A DNA stretch of 18,360 nt. Origin: JBCDBH01 sp039184055. Its GTDB lineage: Bacteria; Acidobacteriota; Thermoanaerobaculia; Multivoradales; J023. The DNA lies in the NCBI GenBank assembly GCA_039184055.1, contig JBCDBH010000082.1, forward strand, positions 1 through 18,360, given 5' to 3'. The notes under the pieces are model-generated. The model worked only from the letters and a program-made list of their open reading frames with translations. It had not been told where the DNA came from and did not search any database. Below, one piece after another: positions 6,271 through 12,551 of this stretch (the first letter of the stretch is position 1; every line of letters starts with the position of its first letter). The translations under genes and the position numbers were made by a program.

Positions 6271-7614
6271 ATGAGATTGCTGCTTACCCTCACCCTCTCG
6301 ATCTTGCTCGTTCCCAGCGTCTTCGCCACGCAGGATTGGAATCGTTTTCGGGGACCCGCCGGTTCGGGCGTGGTCGACGGACCGGATATTCCGCGTGAAT
6401 GGTCAGCCGACGTCAACCTGAAATGGCGCACCGCCCTACCCGGAAAAGGCGTGTCGTCGCCGATCGTCAACGGTGATCGTGTCTTTCTCACCGCGTACAC
6501 CGGCTACGGTCTCGACATGGAAGCGCCGGGCAACCCCGCCGATCTCGTGCGTCATCTCCTCGCCTTCGATCGCGCCACGGGTGAGGAACTGTGGCGCTTC
6601 TCCATCGCCTCGACTGGCAAGGAAGACCCCTTCACAGGCTTCATCACCCAGCACGGCTACGCCAGCAGCTCGCCCGTGACGGACGGAGAGCGTGTCTATG
6701 TCCTGTTCGGAAAGTCAGGACTCTTCGCGCTGACGCGCGACGGCGAAGAACTGTGGCGTAAGAACCTCGGCACGAAATCCGACCCGGCACGTTGGGGCGA
6801 TGCCTCGAGCCCGATCCTGGTCGACGATGTCTTGGTGATCAACGCCGGCATCCTCAGCAATCAAGTCATCGGGCTCGACAAGCTCTCGGGGAAGACTCTG
6901 TGGACGGTCGAAGACGAGTCGTTCACCAACTCATGGTCGACTCCTGCCGTCTATCGCACCGGTGACACCGCTCAGATCATCACCCACTTCCCGTTCAAGG
7001 TGCTGGGCATCGACGCCAAGACCGGTGAGACCCTATGGACCGCGAAGACCCCGCTCGACGACGCGACCTCGCCGAGCATCGTGATCCAGGACGACATCGC
7101 TTATCTCATGGGAAGCCGTGCCGGTCACGCCATGGCGATTCGGCTGGGTGGCAAGGGCGACGTCTCGGAAAGTCACGTCCTGTGGCAAGACCGCGCACGC
7201 GCCGGGATCGTGTCCCCCGTTGTGGTCGGCAAGGCGATGTATTGGGCCGCGGGTGGAATCTTCATGGCGCACGATCTCGCCACGGGTGAACGGATCTACC
7301 AGGCTCGCCTGCCCCGGATCGGCCCGGCGACCGGTGGCTTTCCCAACGTGGATTACTCCTCACCCATCGCGGTGGGCAATCACATCGTGCAATTCACTCG
7401 CAATGGTGAAAGCTATGTCATCGAGGCGACCGACGAATTCAAGGTCGTCGGCCACAACGCCGCGTTCGCCGGCGACGACTCGGCCTTCAGCGCCACCCCA
7501 GCGGTGAGCAACGGCGAGCTCTTCATCCGCTCGAACAGCTATCTGTACTGCATCAAGGAAGAGGAAACGAAGGTCGAGGCCGATGTGGTGAACACGGTCA
7601 CCGAGACACGCTGA
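6271..7614 (+). CDS. Exported PQQ-like beta-propeller protein
   Basis: A 447-residue protein with a signal peptide (about 1-19, ending SVFA), followed by D-W-N-R-F-R-G-P at 22-29. This opening is common in PQQ-binding-like beta-propeller proteins of acidobacteria, planctomycetes and verrucomicrobia. Repeated blades carry the pattern G-x-x-L-W-x and S-S-P-I-V / S-S-P-V-T-D-G, for example G-E-E-L-W-R, G-K-T-L-W-T and G-E-T-L-W-T. No haem motif or dehydrogenase calcium site was recognised, so an enzymatic role is doubtful; a BamB-like scaffold or binding role is equally possible. The reading frame is open further upstream, to 5914, but that part is antisense to the FHA gene. ATG 6271 is chosen because GGAGG (6261-6265) lies 5 bp before it and the signal peptide starts there. 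It is probably monocistronic. Confidence 0.9.
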   Translation: MRLLLTLTLSILLVPSVFATQDWNRFRGPAGSGVVDGPDIPREWSADVNLKWRTALPGKGVSSPIVNGDRVFLTAYTGYGLDMEAPGNPADLVRHLLAFDRATGEELWRFSIASTGKEDPFTGFITQHGYASSSPVTDGERVYVLFGKSGLFALTRDGEELWRKNLGTKSDPARWGDASSPILVDDVLVINAGILSNQVIGLDKLSGKTLWTVEDESFTNSWSTPAVYRTGDTAQIITHFPFKVLGIDAKTGETLWTAKTPLDDATSPSIVIQDDIAYLMGSRAGHAMAIRLGGKGDVSESHVLWQDRARAGIVSPVVVGKAMYWAAGGIFMAHDLATGERIYQARLPRIGPATGGFPNVDYSSPIAVGNHIVQFTRNGESYVIEATDEFKVVGHNAAFAGDDSAFSATPAVSNGELFIRSNSYLYCIKEEETKVEADVVNTVTETR

Positions 7615-7626
7615 AGCAGGAACGAC

Positions 7627-7652
7627 GCTGGGTCCCCGATCGGGGACCCAGC
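7627..7652. terminator. Perfect 26-bp palindrome between convergent genes
   Basis: Two perfectly complementary 11-base arms (GCTGGGTCCCC and GGGGACCCAGC) flank a central GATC. It lies 12 bp after the stop of the beta-propeller gene and 7 bp after the stop of the opposing beta-helix gene, so a bidirectional transcription-ending or mRNA-stabilising hairpin is likely. There is no T-tract on either side, so it is not a standard intrinsic terminator. Confidence 0.6.
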
Positions 7653-7659
7653 TCGACGA

Positions 7660-8757
7660 TTACGGACAGGTGCTGGTGTACGCCGTAAAGGCCTTGTCCC
7701 AGACGTTGGCGCAGATTTTTGAGCTCAGACCCACGACCGTGCCGCTGCCGGTCCCGCCATCGAGCCAGCTCGAGCCGATCCTGACGATATTGGCCTGCAC
7801 GCTCACCTCGCCACGCGCCTCGGAATTCACCAGCTGGATCTTGGCGTTCAGCTGGTTGACGCCGAAGTCCTCGCCATAGATCCGTCCCTGACGGTAGAAG
7901 ATGTTCGGGCTACCGAACGAACCGTCCTCGGCGATGCCGATCGACGTGTTGCCACCGTTGCCCTGGACGTGCACGTTGTCGAACGAGAACACCTGGGTGT
8001 GATCGCCGGGAAAGAACATCACCCCCACGGCACGGTTGCCACCGGTGCCCTGAACGGTAGTGTCACGAATCACACTCCACACCGGGTCCTCGCGGAACAA
8101 GATGCCGAGATTGTCGAGCGAGCCGTTGCGAGCGAGGATCTTCGAACGGGTGATGTTCATCCCCGAGGCGCCACCGTAGACGATGCCATAGCTGTTCGCG
8201 CTGGCCGCTGGCGTCACGCGCACGTCGACGCGGTCGAGCTTGGGCACACTGTTGAAGGTGCGAATACCCCAATGGGACCCCGCGCCGCTACCCTGGATGA
8301 AGATCCGGAGATCGGTCAGATTGGGGTTGGCATCGAGGATCGAAATCCCCTGACAAGCGTCGTTCTCGGCATTGCTGATACAGCTGACGGTGAGCTCGCG
8401 TAGCTCGGCGCGTGCCGACGCGTCGACGACACCGAAGAGCAAGCTACCGGTGAACGGAATGTTGCTCCTGATCTCGGTCTCGAGCGTGCCCGAGCCCTCG
8501 ATATCGACATAGTCCTGCATCACCAGCTGGGCCTTACCCATGTCGTAGATCCCCGGTTCGAGCTTGATCAACCAGCGATTGGCCGAGCTCGGCGTTGGAG
8601 TGATCCCGGTGACCGCGGCGAGCAGCGCGGCACCGTCGGCGGTGGCATTGCCGGTCGCCGGGACGATGATCGTGCGGTTATAGGGCGGTGTTTGCGCGAA
8701 AGCCGTCGACGCGAGGAAAACGAGCACGAGAAGTACGAGAATCGGACGTAGGCGCAT
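7660..8757 (-). CDS. Exported right-handed beta-helix protein
   Basis: A 365-residue protein with a clear signal peptide (1-21, ending S-T-A-F-A). Residues after about 60 read L-E-P-G-I-Y-D-M-G and V-D-I-E-G-S-G, the entry pattern of pectate-lyase-like right-handed beta-helix proteins. Short repeating turns follow, with phrases such as G-I-S-I, W-G-I-R, Y-G-I-V, L-G-I-L, V-G-V-M and I-G-I-A at roughly even spacing, as expected for stacked coils. No catalytic residues of a polysaccharide lyase could be identified, so the substrate is unknown. The frame extends 15 codons upstream, but ATG 8757 is chosen because it begins the signal peptide and has GGGAGG a few bases before it. It may be a surface or secreted protein. 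Confidence 0.85.
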   Translation of the reverse strand: MRLRPILVLLVLVFLASTAFAQTPPYNRTIIVPATGNATADGAALLAAVTGITPTPSSANRWLIKLEPGIYDMGKAQLVMQDYVDIEGSGTLETEIRSNIPFTGSLLFGVVDASARAELRELTVSCISNAENDACQGISILDANPNLTDLRIFIQGSGAGSHWGIRTFNSVPKLDRVDVRVTPAASANSYGIVYGGASGMNITRSKILARNGSLDNLGILFREDPVWSVIRDTTVQGTGGNRAVGVMFFPGDHTQVFSFDNVHVQGNGGNTSIGIAEDGSFGSPNIFYRQGRIYGEDFGVNQLNAKIQLVNSEARGEVSVQANIVRIGSSWLDGGTGSGTVVGLSSKICANVWDKAFTAYTSTCP

Positions 8758-8863
8758 AGGGCCTCCCAACAAAGGAAAGAAACAAAAACGGTCACCCGGC
8801 ACGACGCCAGGAACCTCGAATACAAGGAGCTACGCACCCTTAATATGACGAGTTTTCGAGATG

Positions 8864-8883
8864 GGCCCGGGCGCGCCCGAGCC
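8864..8883 (-). terminator. GC-rich hairpin downstream of glnS
   Basis: On the minus strand GGCTCGGG-CGCG-CCCGGGCC forms an 8-bp stem (one T-G pair) with a 4-base loop, about 56 bp beyond the GlnRS stop codon. No T-tract follows. It may end or protect the glnS transcript, or it may be chance in GC-rich DNA. Confidence 0.35.
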
Positions 8884-8938
8884 GTGTCGAACTGGGTTCT
8901 ACGTGGGATGTATGCGCGAGTCGACGAGCGAGTAGCGG

Positions 8939-11278
8939 CTAGCCGAGTGCCTTCACCAAGAGCTCTCTCACCAGCTTGGCGTCGGCGCGGCCGCCGGTCT
9001 CGCGCATCACCTGACCGATGAAAAAACCCATCAGGGCGGTCTTGCCGCCACGGTACTGCTCGGTCTGCGCCGGGTTGGCCGTGATGATCGTCTCGATGAC
9101 CGGTAGGAGAGCGTCGGCATCGCCGAGCTGTTCGAGACCGCGATCGTCGACGATGGCGACCGGATCACCACCCTTCTCGACCATCTCGGCGAAGATCTCT
9201 TTGCCGACCGTGGCGGTGATGGTCTTGTCTTCGACCAGGCCGACCAATGCGGCAAGGGTGTCCGGCGTGACCGGAAGCGAGTCGAGATCACGATCTTTGA
9301 GCTCGCGGAGCAGCTCGTTGATCATCCATGCGGCGATCGCCGCCGCGCGGTCCTTCCGCCCGACGATCGCGGCCGAAAAGAACGCCCGAACTTCCTCATC
9401 TTGCACGGCGAGCACGGCGGCGTCGTGCGCAGCGACTCCGAGCTCGTCGTGGAATCGCGAGGCACGTTCTTGATCCTCGGCGCTCAGCTCGGGCTCGGTG
9501 CTCGCTTCGGCGGCGGCGCGACGCTGTTCTTCTTTGTAGCGCGCTTTTTCTTCGGCACGTTTTTGCGCGCTCGCCTCACGTTCGACCACCTCGGCGCTCT
9601 GACTCACTTTGGCCCAGGTGTCGCGCAAGGTGACGGTACGGTTGAAAACGAGGTGATCGCCAGTACTCGTTTCGTCGACCACGAAATAGCCCTGACGCTC
9701 GAATTGGAAAGGGTCACCGGGTTGAGCGGCGGCGAGACTCGGCTCGACCTTGGCGTGTTCCCGAATCTCGAGCGATTGCGGGTTGAGGAAGTCGACGAAG
9801 TCCTTGTCCTCGGCTTCGGCGGCGCCGGCCGGGTCTTCGTGCGCGAAGAGTCGATCGTAGAGCCGCACCTCGACATCGACCGCGGTGTGTGCCGCGACCC
9901 AATGGATGGTGCCTTTGACCTTGCGTTCGGTGTTGCCACCTCGGGTGTCCGGATCGTACGTGCAACGCAGCTCGACGATCTCGCCAGCGTCGTCACGCAC
10001 CACGTCGTGGCATGTGATGACGTAGGCATAGCGCAACCGAACCTCACCACCGGGAACCAGGCGAAAGAAGCCCGGAGGTGGTTCGGCGGCAAAGTCGTCA
10101 CGCTCGATGTAGAGCTCACGCCCGAACGGCAGCGGTCGCTCACCCTCTTTCGGGATGTCGTGTGGCCAATAGGGTGCGTCGAAGGTCTCGGTCTCACCTT
10201 CGGGATAATTCTCGAGCACCACCTTGATCGGATCGAGCACCGCGAGCACGCGCGGCGCGCGGGTATTGAGGTCGTCACGCACCGCGTGCTCGAGACTGGC
10301 GTAGTCGATGACGTTGTAGGTCCGCGCGATGCCGGCGCGATCCCAAAAGGCGCGAATCGCCTCGGGAGTCACCCCACGACGACGCATCCCGGCGATAGTC
10401 GGCATCCGAGGATCGTCCCAACCGGCGACATGACCCTCCTCCACCAAACGCAGCAATTTGCGCTTCGAGGTGACGGCGTAGGAGACGTTGCCACGGGCGA
10501 ATTCGATCTGTCGTGGCTGGTGGAAGGGGATGTCGACCCGCTCGACGATCCAGTCGTAAAGCTCACGGTTGTTCTCGAATTCGAGGGTGCACAACGAGTG
10601 GGTGATGCCTTCGATCGCATCCGATAAACAGTGGGCCCAGTCGTACATCGGGTAGATCACCCAATCGTCGCCAGTCCGATAATGATGAGAATGCCTGATC
10701 CGATAGAGCAACGGATCTCGCATTTTCATATTGGTGGCGGCAAGATCGATCTTGGCTCGCAAGACACACTCGCCGTCCTGGAATTCTCCGTCGCGCATCC
10801 GTCTAAAGAGTTGGAGGTTCTCCTCCACCGAACGGTCGCGAAAGGGACTCGGACGACCCGGCTCGGTAACGGTGCCGCGATATTCACGGATGGCCTCTTC
10901 ATCGAGATGATCGACATACGCCAACCCATCACGGATCAACTGCTCGGCCCAGGCGTAGAGCTGGGGGAAATAGTCGCTGGCGTGAAAGAGGTTCTCGCCC
11001 CAGTCGTAGCCCAGCCAGCGCACGTCTCGCTGAATGGCCTCGGTGTACTCGACGTCTTCAGTCGTCGGATTGGTGTCGTCGAAACGCAGATGGCAGCGCG
11101 CGTCGGGAGCGTGCTCACGGGCCAGGCCAAAATTCAAACCGATCGATTTGGCGTGACCGATATGGAGATAGCCGTTGGGCTCGGGCGGAAAACGCGTCAC
11201 CACCTCGGTGTGCCGCTCCGCGGCGAGATCGTCGCGCACGATGTCGCGAATGAAATCGGATTTGGGCTCGTGACTCAC
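8939..11278 (-). CDS. glnS: Glutaminyl-tRNA synthetase with C-terminal YqeY domain
   Basis: A 779-residue class I synthetase that charges tRNA(Gln) with glutamine. The catalytic core has P-E-P-N-G-Y-L-H-I-G-H (HIGH at 39-42) and the second signature in the form VTSKR (269-273), where Escherichia coli has VMSKR. Anticodon-binding beta-barrels occupy about 345-555. A charged linker (about 560-600) joins a GatB/YqeY-type helical domain (about 601-779) ending Y-R-G-G-K-T-A-L-M-G-F-F-I-G-Q-V-M. This matches the known GlnRS/YqeY fusion (Deinococcus type), in which the extra domain helps tRNA binding. The reading frame extends 36 codons upstream, but the protein begins at GTG 11278-11276, where AGAGGAG precedes by 5 bp and homology begins (S-H-E-P-K-S-D-F-I). 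It is transcribed divergently from the DUF427 gene. Confidence 0.96.
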   Translation of the reverse strand: MSHEPKSDFIRDIVRDDLAAERHTEVVTRFPPEPNGYLHIGHAKSIGLNFGLAREHAPDARCHLRFDDTNPTTEDVEYTEAIQRDVRWLGYDWGENLFHASDYFPQLYAWAEQLIRDGLAYVDHLDEEAIREYRGTVTEPGRPSPFRDRSVEENLQLFRRMRDGEFQDGECVLRAKIDLAATNMKMRDPLLYRIRHSHHYRTGDDWVIYPMYDWAHCLSDAIEGITHSLCTLEFENNRELYDWIVERVDIPFHQPRQIEFARGNVSYAVTSKRKLLRLVEEGHVAGWDDPRMPTIAGMRRRGVTPEAIRAFWDRAGIARTYNVIDYASLEHAVRDDLNTRAPRVLAVLDPIKVVLENYPEGETETFDAPYWPHDIPKEGERPLPFGRELYIERDDFAAEPPPGFFRLVPGGEVRLRYAYVITCHDVVRDDAGEIVELRCTYDPDTRGGNTERKVKGTIHWVAAHTAVDVEVRLYDRLFAHEDPAGAAEAEDKDFVDFLNPQSLEIREHAKVEPSLAAAQPGDPFQFERQGYFVVDETSTGDHLVFNRTVTLRDTWAKVSQSAEVVEREASAQKRAEEKARYKEEQRRAAAEASTEPELSAEDQERASRFHDELGVAAHDAAVLAVQDEEVRAFFSAAIVGRKDRAAAIAAWMINELLRELKDRDLDSLPVTPDTLAALVGLVEDKTITATVGKEIFAEMVEKGGDPVAIVDDRGLEQLGDADALLPVIETIITANPAQTEQYRGGKTALMGFFIGQVMRETGGRADAKLVRELLVKALG

Positions 11279-11283
11279 GGCGA

Positions 11284-11290
11284 CTCCTCT
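11284..11290 (-). promoter_or_regulatory. Ribosome binding site of glnS (GTG start)
   Basis: AGAGGAG on the minus strand, five bases before GTG 11278. It favours this start over the upstream ATG at 11386. Confidence 0.7.
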
Positions 11291-11308
11291 GCAATACGTA
11301 AACCTGCT

Positions 11309-11325
11309 GTCGGCCCACGGCCGAC
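11309..11325. promoter_or_regulatory. Inverted repeat in the glnS leader
   Basis: GTCGGCC-CAC-GGCCGAC has perfect 7-bp arms and lies about 30 bp upstream of the GlnRS start codon, in the divergent region shared with the DUF427 operon. It may be a leader hairpin or an operator. No T-box elements were seen. Confidence 0.35.
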
Positions 11326-11461
11326 CCGGAAGGCTACCGCACCCGAGGCCGGGTGTGTACATACATCCAATCCGCCGCCTCGCCACGAAACCGAGGCAAG
11401 ACCCGATCGATATTCATTCGACCCTGTCGAGAGAATTCCGCAAACCGAAAAGGAGCAGACC

Positions 11462-11743
11462 ATGGCCCAAGCGACATGGAACGGTGCGACCCTCGCTACC
11501 AGCGATGCGACGATCAGCCTCGAAGGCAACCACTACTTTCCTCCGAACAGTGTCGATCGGGCCCATCTGACACCGAGCGATCACACCACGGTGTGCCCGT
11601 GGAAAGGCACGGCGCACTACTACCACGTCAAGGTCGGTGACGAGATCAACCGTGACGCGGCTTGGTATTACCCGGAGCCCAAATCCGCCGCCGCCGAGAT
11701 CAAGGATCATGTCGCCTTTTGGCGTGGTGTCGAGGTCGCGTGA
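11462..11743 (+). CDS. DUF427 domain protein
   Basis: A 93-residue protein of the DUF427 family. The family pattern is clear: F-P-x-x-S-V-x-x-x-x-L-x-P-S-D-H-T-T-V-C-P-W-K-G-T-A-H-Y-Y-x-V in residues about 24-60, followed by A-A-W-Y-Y-P-E-P-K-S-A-A and a terminal F-W-R-G-V-E-V. Its biochemical role is not established. The start is ATG 11462 with AGGAG (11451-11455) six bases before it; the frame is open much further upstream but that part is antisense to glnS. Its TGA overlaps the ATG of the ABC ATPase gene by one base (TGATG), so translation of the two is probably coupled and the protein may serve the transporter. Confidence 0.92.
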   Translation: MAQATWNGATLATSDATISLEGNHYFPPNSVDRAHLTPSDHTTVCPWKGTAHYYHVKVGDEINRDAAWYYPEPKSAAAEIKDHVAFWRGVEVA

Positions 11744-12474
11744 TGTCGGCCAGCAAACATATCGTGGCGCGGTTGTCGGGAGTCAGTAAACGCTACCGCG
11801 AAGGTCACCAGGAACGTACCGTGCTCGACGCGGTCGATCTCGATATCGAGGCCGGTGAGATCGTGGTGCTGCTGGGCAAGAGCGGCTCCGGCAAGACCAC
11901 CCTGCTCAACCTGTTGGCGGGTATCGATCTACCGGATAGCGGCTCGGTGCGACTCGATGAGCGCGCACTCGAAGAGCTCGACGAACGTACCCGCACGCTC
12001 TTGCGACGTCATGAAATCGGCTTCGTCTTTCAGTTCTTCAATCTGATTCCCACCCTGACGGTCGAGGAAAACCTCCTGCTACCGCTCGAGCTCGCCGGCC
12101 GTCTCGACGACGTCACCCGGGTGCACGCCTTGGCGCGACTCGATCGAATGGGTTTGGGCAAACGCGCCGCGAGCTTTCCCGATGTCCTCTCGGGTGGTGA
12201 GCAGCAACGCGTGGCGATCGCCCGTGCCCTGGCGCACGATCCCCGTCTCCTGCTCGCCGACGAACCGACGGGCAACCTCGATGCCGATACCGCCGCCGAA
12301 GTGCTCGCCATGCTCGAGACGACGGTGCGCGAAGCCGGCGCGACGCTGGTGATGGCGACCCACAGTCGTGAAGCCGCCACCATCGGCGATCGCGTGCTGA
12401 CGATTCGAGACGGTCAATTGGTCGAAGTGGGTGACCAGGTCGTGGGTGATCCGGTCGCCGTCGCGGTCGGCTGA
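11743..12474 (+). CDS. ABC transporter ATP-binding protein, MacB/LolD type
   Basis: A 243-residue ATPase. Walker A GKSGSGKTT (45-53), Q-loop Q97 in F-Q-F-F-N-L-I-P-T-L-T, signature LSGGEQQ (149-155), Walker B L-L-L-A-D-E-P (D173, E174) and switch H207 are all present, so it should hydrolyse ATP. The sequence around the Q-loop and the short length place it with the MacB/LolD/FtsE group that works with FtsX-type permeases. It starts at the ATG overlapping the DUF427 stop. The permease gene follows after 77 bp. Such pairs act as mechanotransmission machines or exporters at the inner membrane; the substrate cannot be read from the sequence. Confidence 0.95.
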   Translation: MSASKHIVARLSGVSKRYREGHQERTVLDAVDLDIEAGEIVVLLGKSGSGKTTLLNLLAGIDLPDSGSVRLDERALEELDERTRTLLRRHEIGFVFQFFNLIPTLTVEENLLLPLELAGRLDDVTRVHALARLDRMGLGKRAASFPDVLSGGEQQRVAIARALAHDPRLLLADEPTGNLDADTAAEVLAMLETTVREAGATLVMATHSREAATIGDRVLTIRDGQLVEVGDQVVGDPVAVAVG

Positions 12475-12505
12475 CGCGCCACTCCGACAAGCCGGTAATC
12501 GCGAC

Positions 12506-12531
12506 GCCGCTTCGCGGCATCCGGCGATGCC
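12506..12531 (+). promoter_or_regulatory. Two overlapping, mutually exclusive hairpins
   Basis: In the 77-bp gap between the ATPase and permease genes, GCCGC-TTC-GCGGC (12506-12518) and GGCATC-CGGC-GATGCC (12516-12531) are both perfect inverted repeats. They share the bases GGC, so only one can fold at a time. They end 9 bp before the AAGGA ribosome site (12541-12545) of the permease gene. A role in setting the ATPase-to-permease ratio is possible. Confidence 0.35.
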
Positions 12532-12551
12532 AACCGTGCGAAGGACCGGAC

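Noticed and set aside
9401..10627. 408-codon plus-strand frame opposite glnS
   Set aside because: It is a shadow of the GlnRS gene, whose motifs and homology are unambiguous.
10631..11461. Upstream extension of the DUF427 gene
   Set aside because: It is antisense to glnS and outside the family length; AGGAG and homology support ATG 11462.
11341..11461. Search for a T-box or glutamine riboswitch upstream of glnS
   Set aside because: No T-box sequence or glutamine aptamer motif could be seen; only a short GC-rich inverted repeat is present.
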